Below, piece after piece: positions 34,975 to 43,990 of a stretch of DNA of 64,000 nucleotides (its first letter is position 1; every line of letters starts with the position of its first letter). The stretch comes from Lachnospiraceae bacterium UBA7196 (lineage in GTDB: Bacteria > Bacillota > Clostridia > Lachnospirales > Lachnospiraceae). The stretch covers positions 7,688 to 71,687 of the forward strand of contig DKUU01000011.1 in assembly GCA_002490835.1 (NCBI GenBank), in the 5' to 3' direction. The translations under genes were made by a program, and so were the position numbers. The notes below the pieces were generated by a model, which had not been told where the DNA came from, made no database searches, and was given only the letters and a program-made list of their open reading frames with translations.

Positions 34975-35036
34975 TTTTCTCCTCCATTTCGAAGCGTTTT
35001 ACGATGAGGACGCGAGCAGAAGATATATGATTCCTT

Positions 35037-35639
35037 TTAACATTCCTTCTCCCAATATACGAAAAACCACTGCCGATACCCGGAATAAACCGTATGCTGC
35101 GTCCCGTCTTCTAAATCTATGACACGATAATAGCAATACTCCTCATCAAACTCCTGCCCTCCATATACACCATACTCGATCTCGTAAACCAACAAATACT
35201 TACTATCCGGTGAAAATGCCAGTTCTTCTACAGTATACAGCACATCAAAGGAATCCTGTATTTCACCTTCCACATTTCCGAGAAAAATCTTATCTTCTTT
35301 CCAATCATACCAAGCTGCCTGATCGCCTGCGGCTGTAATATCATACACGTCCGTTTCCAGCCAGGAAAGTGTCGGTTTCTCCTCCTCCGGAACATCCTCT
35401 CTCTTGTCGATAGGACGCAGGCCCAACGAATATCTTATGTAAACCTTTCTGCTCCAACCCTCCCAAAACCTGAGTTGATCTGCCACTTCCACTTTTCGAT
35501 AATCCTGCGAAAGTTCAAGATGAAACACATACCTCATCATCGCAGAGACAAAACCGTACACTGGCAGTCCCAAAATCAGCACAGCCAACATAATAAGAAA
35601 TGTACACAATCTGTTCGTCCATCGACGCCGTTTATCCAT
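35037..35639 (-). CDS. Membrane-anchored protein of unknown function
   Basis: The 200-residue protein has one N-terminal membrane segment (LCTFLIMLAVLILGLPVYGFV). The outside part is rich in Trp and acidic residues and has beta-propeller-like phrases (VEELAFSPDSKYLLVYEIEYG and YRVIDLEDGTQHTVYSG). No family name comes to mind. AGGAGGGCA lies directly upstream of the start. Confidence 0.6.
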   Translation of the reverse strand: MDKRRRWTNRLCTFLIMLAVLILGLPVYGFVSAMMRYVFHLELSQDYRKVEVADQLRFWEGWSRKVYIRYSLGLRPIDKREDVPEEEKPTLSWLETDVYDITAAGDQAAWYDWKEDKIFLGNVEGEIQDSFDVLYTVEELAFSPDSKYLLVYEIEYGVYGGQEFDEEYCYYRVIDLEDGTQHTVYSGYRQWFFVYWEKEC

Positions 35640-35680
35640 TGCCCTCCTTTTCTGCCATCTTAAGCAACAGATTCACCCGC

Positions 35681-36757
35681 TTAAAATCCAATCTTCAAAG
35701 ACTTTCCTTCCACATACACTCCCTCAGAAAGCGTGACCGTCAGCTTTTGATCCGCAGTAAGCCCAATGGTCTCCCCATGCCGCAAGGTAGCGCCCTGTTC
35801 CACCAGATAAGCTGAAATATTCAGCATCATTTCATATACATCATAAGAAGACTGGCTGCTTTCAATCACTTCCAGTTCTTCCTTTCCAAATGCGCGCATC
35901 CCGTTCGTCCAGCAACTGACACCGTAATCATCCTGATGCAAGCCGATAAATACAAATGCCGGCAAAGGGATTTCTCCCTCTTTCATGAAATTAGCCGATT
36001 GGATAAAGTCCTCCGGCAGCCATACCGTGTTACATTGATAGATTCCCAAGGCATTGGCCGCTTTCAGGCAGGAGGCAGCGACTTTCACGTATAGTTCTCC
36101 CGCCTGCAAAGGCTCGTCCCTACCCAAAACTGCCACGACCAGATGCGCCTGATGCGCTTTGGCAGCAGCGACCGATCCTTCTCTGCTGATAAAATTATTG
36201 TTTGCCCAATACTCCGCCTCTCCACTCGGCACTTTCGTTTCTATCAATCCAATCGTAACCATCATCTCATTCATATGAAATACGACAGTCCCTTCATGGC
36301 TTTCTTCATCCGGTTCATCGGAATATTCGATATCCCAGTCTTCTTTAAGAACGGTGCGAAACGCATTCTCATCAAATTCCGGTGTTGACAACAGTACAAA
36401 CCCTAAAAAATTACCGGCTTCGTACTCATTTTTCTGTTTCTTTGCTCTCTTCATCCAATGCGAGCTTATTTTCTCTACCATTTGCACACATTTTTCCTGT
36501 GCCGTAAAAGGATCATAATCCTCCATCTCGCTGTAGATATGCCTACAATGTCCCAAGTCGTTCCCCTCATAAGCGCCGCATACCGCAACTTTCCAACGAC
36601 CCAAAACAGACGTCTTAAATTTGAAAATATAATAATGCAAATCGTGCAGATCAAACTCTCCCGCAATCTCCAGTTTCCTCGGTTTTTTCCCAAGTTCCTG
36701 CGGGCGGGAAAGCCATTCTTCCATCACTGCCGCCGCGTTCCTTGCCTGTTCCTTCAT
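35681..36757 (-). CDS. DUF4261-domain protein
   Basis: A 358-residue cytoplasmic protein. The second half (about 130-350) matches DUF4261: VVFHMNEMMVTIGLIETKVP, AAAKAHQAHLVVAVLG, YQCNTVWLPEDFI and a C-terminal ATLRHGETIGLTADQKLTV. The first half may be an additional small domain (LHDLHYYIFKFKTSVLGRWKV). The function of DUF4261 is unknown; it is often found among immunity-like or accessory genes. The start has only a modest ribosome-binding site (TTAGAGGCTG). Confidence 0.75.
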   Translation of the reverse strand: MKEQARNAAAVMEEWLSRPQELGKKPRKLEIAGEFDLHDLHYYIFKFKTSVLGRWKVAVCGAYEGNDLGHCRHIYSEMEDYDPFTAQEKCVQMVEKISSHWMKRAKKQKNEYEAGNFLGFVLLSTPEFDENAFRTVLKEDWDIEYSDEPDEESHEGTVVFHMNEMMVTIGLIETKVPSGEAEYWANNNFISREGSVAAAKAHQAHLVVAVLGRDEPLQAGELYVKVAASCLKAANALGIYQCNTVWLPEDFIQSANFMKEGEIPLPAFVFIGLHQDDYGVSCWTNGMRAFGKEELEVIESSQSSYDVYEMMLNISAYLVEQGATLRHGETIGLTADQKLTVTLSEGVYVEGKSLKIGF

Positions 36758-36863
36758 CTATTCAGCCTCTAATTTCTTCACAATAAAGAACACAGCGACC
36801 ACCGCTCCCTGCATTCCGACATGTGATTTCTTCTATCCCCCCTTTACACATTCTTTGCAGGTA

Positions 36864-37889
36864 TTATACGTTTACCTTCCCCGCCAGCACATTCTTGTAA
36901 TCTTCCAGATTCTTTGCCAAAAGCGCAGGCGTGTCCAGCTCATAAGGACATTTCCCCTTACACTGATTGCAGTGCAGACAGGCCTCGATCTTCCCCATCT
37001 TTTTCTGCCATTCTTCGTCCAGATATCCCTCTGAGGGCGCTCTGCGAAGCAGTAAGGACATTCTCGCACACATATTAATCTCGATTCCCACCGGGCAGGG
37101 CATACAGTAGCCGCAGCCCCGACAGAACTCACCCAAAAGCTCTGCCCTGTCCTGATCGATCAGCGCCTTGATCTCATCCGTCATGGCGGGCGGGTTTTCT
37201 ATGTAAGAGAGAAACTCGTCAAGCTCCGCCTCCCGCTGCACACCCCAGATCGGCAGCACGTTATCAAACTGCGCCAGATACGCGTAAGCCGCCGCCGAAT
37301 TAGTGATCAGGCCTCCGGAAAGCGCTTTCATGGCAATAAACCCCATATCCGCCGCCCTGCATTTTTCCACCAGCTCCACATCCTTGTCTGTCGCCAGATA
37401 ACAGAAGGGAAACTGCAGGGTCTCGTAAAGTCCGCTGTCAATCGCTTCATGCGCCACCGCGAGGCGATGGTTCGTGATGCCTATATGCTTTATCTTACCC
37501 TGCTCCTTCGCCTGTAAAGCTGCGTCGTACAATCCGCTCTCATCCCCCGGTTTCGGGCAGAAAGCCGGATTGTGGAATTGATAGATATCAATGTATTCCG
37601 TTTTCAGATTGGAAAGGCTGGTCTCCAAATCCTTCCAGAATCCTTCCGCATTCTGCGCCCCTGTCTTGGTCGCGATAAAGACCTTATCCCGCATCCCCTC
37701 AAAGGCAAGTCCCACCTTATGTTCGCTGTCTGAATACCATCTGGCCGTATCAAAAAAAGTGATGCCGTTCTCGTAAGCCTTTCTCAATAATTTCACCGCT
37801 TCGTCGTCGCTAACCCGCTGGATCGGCAGCGCACCGAACGCGTTCTTGTTAGTCACGATCCCTGTCTTTCCTAATTTTACAGTCTGCAT
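36864..37889 (-). CDS. Aldo/keto reductase with C-terminal 4Fe-4S domain
   Basis: A 341-residue protein. Residues 1-250 are an aldo/keto reductase TIM barrel (catalytic Asp-Tyr in FFDTARWYSD, Lys in FIATKTGAQ, His in DIYQFHNP). The C-terminal 85 residues hold two iron-sulfur clusters, CRGCGYCMPCPVGI and CLHCNQCKGKCPYEL. This composite class probably moves electrons between ferredoxin and a carbonyl substrate. AAGGAGAATAGG supports the start. It lies about 110 bases downstream of the TerY-C gene, on the same strand. Confidence 0.9.
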   Translation of the reverse strand: MQTVKLGKTGIVTNKNAFGALPIQRVSDDEAVKLLRKAYENGITFFDTARWYSDSEHKVGLAFEGMRDKVFIATKTGAQNAEGFWKDLETSLSNLKTEYIDIYQFHNPAFCPKPGDESGLYDAALQAKEQGKIKHIGITNHRLAVAHEAIDSGLYETLQFPFCYLATDKDVELVEKCRAADMGFIAMKALSGGLITNSAAAYAYLAQFDNVLPIWGVQREAELDEFLSYIENPPAMTDEIKALIDQDRAELLGEFCRGCGYCMPCPVGIEINMCARMSLLLRRAPSEGYLDEEWQKKMGKIEACLHCNQCKGKCPYELDTPALLAKNLEDYKNVLAGKVNV

Positions 37890-37998
37890 CCTATTCTCCT
37901 TTCTATCCCTAATCTGTCTTCCATTTTTTATTGATTAATTCGTATTTTGGCCTGAGACCATCAGTAAGGATTTTCCATTTTCATCCCGATTACGCCTC

Positions 37999-38346
37999 CT
38001 ACAGATCGCCGCCCGAACCAAACCCTGAACCATCGTAACTTCCCAGCGTCCCCGACAGGCCGCACCAGTTACAGGTAAAATGAGTATCATTCCCATTATG
38101 GCAGTTTAGTTTGCCGCAGTTGCAGACCACAAAGTCCATCGTCCTGCAATAGGGACAACCCGGATAACCGCTCTCCGGAACGATCTGCCCAACGATCTTT
38201 GTCTCGTCATAATGTTCCCGCTTTGCGGATGCCTCCTTGACCGGAAATGCCCAAGTATATTTCCATCCGCTCTCCAGCTTTTCAAAACGGACACCGTATA
38301 TCCTGTTTCCTTCTCTACACTTACACAGAGCAATTCGCGCTTCCAT
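37999..38346 (-). CDS. TerY-C-like zinc-binding protein
   Basis: About 115 residues. The C-terminal half carries GCPYC, FVVCNCGKLNCH and FTCNWCG, with a Gly/Ser-rich tail (GSYDGSGFGSGGDL). This matches the TerY-C metal-binding domain usually found fused or next to TerY vWA proteins. The start at 38346 is chosen from spacing to an AAAGGAG site and overlaps the phosphatase gene by 26 bases. It is probably the last gene of the kinase/vWA/phosphatase module. Confidence 0.7.
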   Translation of the reverse strand: MEARIALCKCREGNRIYGVRFEKLESGWKYTWAFPVKEASAKREHYDETKIVGQIVPESGYPGCPYCRTMDFVVCNCGKLNCHNGNDTHFTCNWCGLSGTLGSYDGSGFGSGGDL

Positions 38347-39181
38347 TTTTTTCGCTTCCGCTCCTTTCCGCCTCATATGCAAACAGCGCCGTAATATCGT
38401 CGCCGCAGCCCATCTCGCTCGTCTCCTGTAACCACGTCTTCAACTGATCCGACACCGCCTTCACGCCGTGTTCTTTCAACAAGGCATAGTAATCCGCACA
38501 GGTTTTTTGAAATTCTTCCTCATTTTTGTAGCTATTGGAAAGCCCGTCTGAGGAGAGCATATACATAACAGGCCGCGGTTCGTTTTCCTCCCGTTTCCGG
38601 ATCAATGTGATCGCCTTCTTCCAAGACGCCGGCTTGCTGAGCGAATGGGTTTCCGTGCCAAGAATCTTATCCGCCTCGATGATATTGTATACCCCCGCTT
38701 CTGACACTTTCACGATATCCCCGTCGCCGAGCTGAAAAGCAAAAATAAAATCCGTTGTAATAACCAAACCAAGCAGGGTACTCCCGTAGAGTCTGTAAAC
38801 CGCTTCTTTGTCCTTATCGCCATCTTCGTTAAGCGGGATTTCCCGTTTATCTTTGGTATGCAGCCTCAATATCCTGCGTTTCCACTCGGCGTCGATCTCC
38901 TGCGCGATCTTGGTATCACCCTCCCGCTTTAAAAACGTAAAGAGCATTTCCTGCTGTCCGTCGTAGGTCGCCAAATAATCATCCATAATCTTGCAGAATA
39001 CATTGACAGCCGCAAAGGAACCTGTCTTGCTGTAGGGACAGGACTCGCTCCCATGCCCGTCCGCCACCGCCAGAATCACCGCGCCCGAATCCCTTACCAC
39101 CTTTTTCAGGCTGTCCTGACACTCCCTGCCGTTTCGTATATGAGACGCCCCCTGCACTGATGCACCAAATACTTGCATCAT
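38321..39181 (-). CDS. PP2C-type serine/threonine phosphatase
   Basis: About 286 residues. Metal-binding aspartates of the PP2C fold are visible in AVADGHGSESCPYS and in FAFQLGDGDIV, and the C-terminal ECGDDIT-type motif appears as EMGCGDDITALF. The N-terminus reads GASVQGASHIRNGRECQDS, typical of phosphatases in TerY-P triads. It should reverse phosphorylation by the kinase encoded three genes upstream. I prefer the start at 39181 (MMQVFG) behind GAAAGGATATGGTGT. Confidence 0.9.
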   Translation of the reverse strand: MMQVFGASVQGASHIRNGRECQDSLKKVVRDSGAVILAVADGHGSESCPYSKTGSFAAVNVFCKIMDDYLATYDGQQEMLFTFLKREGDTKIAQEIDAEWKRRILRLHTKDKREIPLNEDGDKDKEAVYRLYGSTLLGLVITTDFIFAFQLGDGDIVKVSEAGVYNIIEADKILGTETHSLSKPASWKKAITLIRKREENEPRPVMYMLSSDGLSNSYKNEEEFQKTCADYYALLKEHGVKAVSDQLKTWLQETSEMGCGDDITALFAYEAERSGSEKNGSANCSV

Positions 39182-39221
39182 ACACCATATCCTTTCCTCA
39201 GGTATCAATACACCTCAGCGC

Positions 39222-39368
39222 AGAGAATGCCGCATTTCAGGCATTCTCTTACGTGAGACATAGAACTTCTCCGCGAAATGCCGAGCCTGCGAAGCAGCGC
39301 TCGTGAAGTTAATTCCGCAGGAATTTACTTCAGCCTCTGCTGTGAGCGGCTAGAAGTTCTTCTCACGT
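39222..39368 (-). other. Strongly folded intergenic element between the vWA and PP2C genes
   Basis: The stretch between these two genes is full of inverted repeats. An outer stem ACGTGAG/CTCACGT (39251-39257, 39362-39368) is stacked on a perfect 9-bp stem AGAACTTCT/AGAAGTTCT (39262-39270, 39352-39360). An inner 12-bp stem has one mismatch (39305-39316, 39320-39331). A separate 10-bp hairpin AGAGAATGCC/GGCATTCTCT (39222-39231, 39240-39249) lies on the phosphatase side. The outer stem touches the vWA stop codon. It could be a structured RNA or a MITE-like repeat. Confidence 0.7.
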
Positions 39369-40081
39369 TACCAAACATCGCCTTCCTGAATATCATCCAG
39401 ATCCGGGATCCTCCCGCCCAGATCGACAATAATCGGATTATCCCCGTCCTGTGCCGCCGCGTCCGCCGCCACACTGGCCGGCGCTGACACTAAAGAGGCC
39501 GCCGTGGATGCCCACTTGATCATCTTGGTAAGGGCCGCCGCGTTATTGGCCTGCAGCACCAGCTCCTTATTGCCCGTAAACTCCTCCAAAACGGCGTCGT
39601 CAGCATCCTGCCCGATGGAGATGGCGATTTTGACCGCCTTCTTGCCCCAAGGCAGCTTCTTTAACTCCGCCAGCGATTTTTTATAATCGTCTGTGGGCTG
39701 TCCGTCAGATAAAAGCACAAGCACGGGCGGAAGCGCCCTGTCCGACATCGGCGGGATGGTAAGCTGTGCCGCCAGAAGTTCAAACGCCTTTCCCAGATCA
39801 GTCACCCCTACGGCCTCCAGATCGTCCCATGCAAAATCTTCCACATTGACGGGATTGCTGGTCACCCATGACGCACCGGTAGAAAATTTCAAAGTACGGA
39901 TCATCAACTGCGCGTTCGGATTATTCTCCGCCGCAGACACCATTTCCGGTATGGTAGACTGGATGGCATGATTCACCGTGCCGATCTTCTCTCCATACAT
40001 GGAACCGGAACAGTCCACGATCCAAAAAAAGTGAAGCGGCCTGCTCGCCAGTTCTCCTCCCGGTCTTTTCATTTCTCCCAT
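39368..40081 (-). CDS. TerY-like von Willebrand factor A domain protein
   Basis: A 237-residue cytoplasmic protein consisting of one vWA domain with a complete metal-ion-dependent adhesion site (FFWIVDCSGSMYGEKIG, the conserved Thr in VTDLGKAFELL, and LLSDGQPTDDY). This is the TerY type found with a kinase and a PP2C phosphatase in tellurite- and stress-associated modules. The C-terminal 40 residues are low-complexity and acidic. GGAGGAACAAAC precedes the start. Confidence 0.9.
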   Translation of the reverse strand: MGEMKRPGGELASRPLHFFWIVDCSGSMYGEKIGTVNHAIQSTIPEMVSAAENNPNAQLMIRTLKFSTGASWVTSNPVNVEDFAWDDLEAVGVTDLGKAFELLAAQLTIPPMSDRALPPVLVLLSDGQPTDDYKKSLAELKKLPWGKKAVKIAISIGQDADDAVLEEFTGNKELVLQANNAAALTKMIKWASTAASLVSAPASVAADAAAQDGDNPIIVDLGGRIPDLDDIQEGDVW

Positions 40082-40099
40082 GTTTGTTCCTCCTTCATT

Positions 40100-41284
40100 T
40101 TACGCTTGTGCACATTTGATCTGCTGCGCCCTTGCATACTGCATTGCATAAGAGCCTATATTACAGCGAATGGTAAAATCCGCATGTCTTTCTTTTCGTT
40201 CGCCAAATGTCTTTAAAAAGCCGCTTCCTTTTCCGCCGCCGATCTCGATGACGGAATCCGGTATATAGATACTTTCCAGACTTTTACAGCCCGCAAATGC
40301 GCCCTCTTCAATCGTCATCACCCCCTCCGGGATATCGACAGCCTGCAGATTGTCACAGCCCTCGAAAGCTGAGATCCGAATCGCGTCTAACTTCTTCGGC
40401 AAGACTACTTCCCGCAGACTTTTACACCAGCGGAACGTATTTTCCTTGATCTCCTTCAGATTCTGCGGCAATCTGACCCGTTTTAGCTGTCCGCAGCCAG
40501 CAAAACTATTCTCTCCGATATATTTTACACCCTCCGGTACCGTGATTTCTTCCAGACCGCTGTACTCAAAAGCGCCTTCGTATTTGATCTCGCTGCCTAA
40601 GATCTTAGGACAGCCGGTGGCATCCGTACTGCCGATACCGCGAAGCGACTCCGGCAATACAATCTCTTTTAGTCCCCTGCAGTTTAAGAACGCGCCGTTT
40701 CCCAGCATTTCAATACCGTCGGAAACAATGATCTTCCCGATGCCGACGCAGCCTTTAAAGGCATAATTCCCGACCGCGATCACTTTTTTCCCTTCAATTA
40801 TATTGGGGATCACCACCACAGGCTCGTCAAAGTCAGCAAACTTAAGGATCCGCAGTCCCCTTGCCGTCTCCTCAAACTCATACAGATTATCGCTCTCGCA
40901 GGGGACCCATTCTTTTTCTGCGGCCGATTTCGATTCACCTGTGAAGACCGCCTCTTCTTTTTGCCCGTCTTTCTCATCCGCCGACAGGCCCATGGCCTTT
41001 GCCCATGCCGTAACGGCGGCCTCCGCGCTTTTCGTACGGATATCATATCCCTGCTCAATGGACTTAATAAAACGGTGCAGCGTCATTTTATCTATCTGCG
41101 TAAGCTCTCTCAGTTCACCCACGATCCCGTCGTCAAATGCAATTAATAAAAGATTCCTTTTACGCCTGTCCTGCGGAAAAAAGTCCAACAAAAGCGCCTG
41201 CAGCCGCTTCCTGTCAGACAGCGCGTCCGGATAATCCCGTATCAGACCCGCCAAAACCTTATCGTCTTCCATACCCGTAATCAT
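40100..41284 (-). CDS. Cytoplasmic leucine-rich repeat (BspA/LRR_5 type) protein
   Basis: A 394-residue protein without a signal peptide. Residues 1-95 form a helical domain (IRDYPDALSDRKRLQALLLDFF and FIKSIEQGYDI). From about 160 to 375 there are at least seven LRR_5 repeats of the form C-x-x-L-x-x-V-x-L/I-P-x-x-(L/V)-x-x-I (for example GCGQLKRVRLPQNLKEIKE). Most LRR_5 proteins are on the surface; an intracellular one beside a kinase suggests a substrate or adaptor (inference). It overlaps the kinase gene by four bases (ATGA). Confidence 0.85.
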   Translation of the reverse strand: MITGMEDDKVLAGLIRDYPDALSDRKRLQALLLDFFPQDRRKRNLLLIAFDDGIVGELRELTQIDKMTLHRFIKSIEQGYDIRTKSAEAAVTAWAKAMGLSADEKDGQKEEAVFTGESKSAAEKEWVPCESDNLYEFEETARGLRILKFADFDEPVVVIPNIIEGKKVIAVGNYAFKGCVGIGKIIVSDGIEMLGNGAFLNCRGLKEIVLPESLRGIGSTDATGCPKILGSEIKYEGAFEYSGLEEITVPEGVKYIGENSFAGCGQLKRVRLPQNLKEIKENTFRWCKSLREVVLPKKLDAIRISAFEGCDNLQAVDIPEGVMTIEEGAFAGCKSLESIYIPDSVIEIGGGKGSGFLKTFGERKERHADFTIRCNIGSYAMQYARAQQIKCAQA

Positions 41285-42588
41285 GCCCCTCCATGAAATT
41301 CTCCCGTCAACTGGCCGAAGTCAATCTTAGCATCCCTGACGATTGCCGCCGAGCGGCCCTGCGGCACAGGCACCTGCGTACCGTCCGCCTTACTGTAGGT
41401 CCAGTTATCACCGGACAGATTCCTGATCCCCCACAGTTTCGGGTTATCGGGATTCTGCACCACTTCCCCGACGACCGTCTCCATATCATAATTACCCTCA
41501 ATATGGTGCTTATACAGCTTTGTATTCGATAACAGCAGCACGGCGCTTTTTCCGATCACGATCTTGGGCGGGACAGGCACCGCTTTCTGACATCCCCAGC
41601 AGATATGTGCCACGCCATTCGTCTCCTTTTGTGTATCATAAAACACTTCGCAGCCACAGTTTGGACAGGGCATGATGCCCGACATCAGGTTTGCGAAGGT
41701 CTCCATCCATTTGCCCTCCGTGATCCGGCGGTTTGCCTGCGTAAGTCCCACGGTAAAGGATGTGGTAAACAGATCACGAAGTTGCTGCGGGTAAAGATCC
41801 CAAAAGATGAGGGCATTGTCCTGATAGCCCGCAAGCGGTCTGTTGTCATCGTTGTCAGGATCAAAAATAAACAGCGGAGCCGTTCCGTAGAGCATATTCA
41901 TGGCATGGATATCCATGCACTTGATCCTTGCCTCTCTCCTGCCCTCTAAGGGGTGATTCAACATGAACATATAAAAGAGCAGCACCGCCAGAGAAAAAAG
42001 GTCGGTATTGCGGGACGGTTTCGCCTTTCCTGTCACGATTTCGGGCGCCATAAAGCGGGGTGTGCCGTAAACACCGGTCTTCGCCCCGTTGTAAGAAACA
42101 TTATCGTTATCGCAGATGAGGACATCGCCCGTATCCGGATCAAAAAAGACATTGCCAAAAGAGATATCCCGATAGCTGTAGCCCTTTCCGTGCAGGGCGT
42201 TATATCCTCTGGTGAGATGATAGGCTGCCCTGCACAGACAGTAAAAAGAAGGTTCCGCCTTTCTCTTCATCATATCCACGATGCTTCTGTAATTCTTGGG
42301 CCGAAGCGGCATGATATAGCCAAAAGACTCCCCCTTCGCCCTGAAGATCATATCCTGCGGCCACAGGAAAGAATCGTCCGGCGGGCCGCTCTGGATGAGA
42401 TTATCGAGGATCTCTTTCTGGTTTTCGGTGGCAGTATTCTTATAATACCACTTTAGGGCATACGGCTTATTCCCGGATTCTACCGAATAGACTTCTCCCT
42501 GACCTCCCGCTCCGAGCATCTGTTTTACCGTATATTTACTGCCGCTCTCGGAAGTAAGGGTAGTCCCGCTCTTTAACTGTCCTTCCAT
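41281..42588 (-). CDS. Serine/threonine protein kinase with C-terminal zinc ribbon, TerY-P type
   Basis: About 435 residues. The kinase domain (about 10-270) has a glycine loop GAGGQGEVY, the ATP lysine in YALKWYY, the catalytic loop YRDISFGNVFF (His replaced by Tyr) and the metal-binding site DND in place of DFG. A zinc ribbon follows (CPNCGCEVF and CWGCQK), then a degenerate FHA-like end (LYKHHIEGNYDMETVVGEV, WGIRNLSGDNW). No membrane segment. The start at 42588 has AAGGAG upstream. Only 19 bases separate it from the rnfB stop. Confidence 0.88.
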   Translation of the reverse strand: MEGQLKSGTTLTSESGSKYTVKQMLGAGGQGEVYSVESGNKPYALKWYYKNTATENQKEILDNLIQSGPPDDSFLWPQDMIFRAKGESFGYIMPLRPKNYRSIVDMMKRKAEPSFYCLCRAAYHLTRGYNALHGKGYSYRDISFGNVFFDPDTGDVLICDNDNVSYNGAKTGVYGTPRFMAPEIVTGKAKPSRNTDLFSLAVLLFYMFMLNHPLEGRREARIKCMDIHAMNMLYGTAPLFIFDPDNDDNRPLAGYQDNALIFWDLYPQQLRDLFTTSFTVGLTQANRRITEGKWMETFANLMSGIMPCPNCGCEVFYDTQKETNGVAHICWGCQKAVPVPPKIVIGKSAVLLLSNTKLYKHHIEGNYDMETVVGEVVQNPDNPKLWGIRNLSGDNWTYSKADGTQVPVPQGRSAAIVRDAKIDFGQLTGEFHGGA

Positions 42589-42607
42589 GGTCTTATTCTC
42601 CTTATCT

Positions 42608-43399
42608 TTACACAATCACCTTCTTCGGGCACTTCTCCTTACAGGTGCCGCAGCCGGTACATTTCTCCTGATCGATGATCGCATGAAAGTCCTCGATCAC
42701 GATCGCGTCCGCCGGACAGTTCTTTTTGCAGAGCTGGCAGGCGATACAGCCCACGTCGCAGGCCTTCATGGTCACCGGTCCCTTCTCCTTCGAACTGCAG
42801 GCCACCACATGTTTTGCGTCGTAGGGGATCAGCTCTATCAGGTGCTTCGGGCAGGCCGCCACACACTTGCCGCAGGCCTTACATGCCTCCTTATCCACCA
42901 CTGCCACACCGTTTACCACATGGATCGCGTCAAAAGGGCAGGCCTTTACGCAATTTCCAAAACCGAGACAGCCGTCGTTGCAGGCCTTCGGTCCGCCATT
43001 TGGCACGAAAGCCGCCATCGCGCAGTCCGAAACTCCCGTGTAGTCATAGTCCACGCGGGTGCGCTCCTTGTCGCCGCGGCACTTGACAAAGGCTGTCATG
43101 CGCACGCTCTCGCCGGCCTCCACGCCCATGATCTGCGCCACCTGCGCGCCGACCTTTTCACCGCCTACAGGACAGGCGTTTGTCGGTGCCTCGCCTTTCA
43201 CGATCGCCGCCGCCAGACCCGAACACCCTGCATAGCCGCAGCCGCCGCAGTTATTTCCGGGAAGGACGCCTAAAATAGCCTCCTCCCGCTCATCTACATC
43301 TACTTTAAACTTGATACCAGCCACGCCGAGGAACAGGCCAACGAATAAGCCCACCGCTCCCACGATGCCCGTAGCCATTAAAATACCTGTTATATCCAT
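42608..43399 (-). CDS. rnfB: Rnf complex subunit RnfB (Fe-S protein)
   Basis: A 263-residue protein with an N-terminal membrane helix (GILMATGIVGAVGLFVGLFLG), a 4Fe-4S site in NNCGGCGYAGCSGL, and several ferredoxin-type clusters (CLGFGNCVKACPFDA, CKACGKCVAACPKH, CIACQLCKKNCPADA, CTGCGTCKEKCPKK). It accepts electrons from reduced ferredoxin and passes them into the Rnf complex. It is the last rnf gene and runs into the kinase gene with no terminator. Start behind GGGGGTAAAGGT. Confidence 0.97.
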   Translation of the reverse strand: MDITGILMATGIVGAVGLFVGLFLGVAGIKFKVDVDEREEAILGVLPGNNCGGCGYAGCSGLAAAIVKGEAPTNACPVGGEKVGAQVAQIMGVEAGESVRMTAFVKCRGDKERTRVDYDYTGVSDCAMAAFVPNGGPKACNDGCLGFGNCVKACPFDAIHVVNGVAVVDKEACKACGKCVAACPKHLIELIPYDAKHVVACSSKEKGPVTMKACDVGCIACQLCKKNCPADAIVIEDFHAIIDQEKCTGCGTCKEKCPKKVIV

Positions 43400-43411
43400 A
43401 CCTTTACCCCC

Positions 43412-43990
43412 TTAAAGCAGTCCGGAGAATCCGCAGAACGCGATCGCCATCAACCCCGCCGTCACCAGCACGATCGGCATCCCCTGAAAAGATTCCGGTA
43501 TATCGTTATATTTAAGCTTCTCACGGATCCCCGCCAGAATAATGATGGAAATGGTGAAGCCCACCGCCGTCGCAAAACCGTTGACTATACCGGTCAGAAT
43601 GCCGTAGTTCTTCTGCACATTGGTCAGCGCCACACCGAGCACCGCGCAGTTGGTGGTGATCAGCGGCAGGTACACGCCCAGCGACTGATAGAGCCCCGGA
43701 ATGAACTTCTTTAAGAACATTTCCACAAACTGCACCAGCGCCGCAATGACCAGAATAAACACGATGGTCTGCAAATATTCGATATGAAAGGGCTGCAGGA
43801 TGAACTGATAAATCGCTCCCGCCACCGCCGAGGCCAGCGTAATGACAAAAATGACCGCCACGCCCATGCCCGTCGCCGTCTCCGTCTTCTTAGACACGCC
43901 AAGGAAGGGACACAGCCCCAAAAACTGGCTCAAGACCACGTTATTCACAAGGGAGGACGCAATCAAAATCACTAACAGTTCTTTAAGCAT
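43412..43990 (-). CDS. rnfA: Rnf complex subunit RnfA
   Basis: A 192-residue integral membrane protein of six helices with the family marks VNNVVLSQFLGLCPFLGVS and TTNCAVLGVAL. The conserved cysteines near the membrane centre are thought to hold an Fe-S cluster with RnfE. It overlaps rnfE by eight bases. Confidence 0.97.
   Translation of the reverse strand: MLKELLVILIASSLVNNVVLSQFLGLCPFLGVSKKTETATGMGVAVIFVITLASAVAGAIYQFILQPFHIEYLQTIVFILVIAALVQFVEMFLKKFIPGLYQSLGVYLPLITTNCAVLGVALTNVQKNYGILTGIVNGFATAVGFTISIIILAGIREKLKYNDIPESFQGMPIVLVTAGLMAIAFCGFSGLL

Noticed and set aside
36760..36820. Minus-strand micro-ORF (about 18 codons, hydrophobic GAVVAVFFIVKKLEAE) ending just before the DUF4261 start
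   Set aside because: It has no convincing ribosome-binding site and no family match. It may be a gene remnant or chance; too little to call a gene.
42587..43273. Plus-strand open frame of 228 codons opposite rnfB
   Set aside because: It mirrors the cysteine- and glycine-rich coding of rnfB, has no ribosome-binding site and has no domain.
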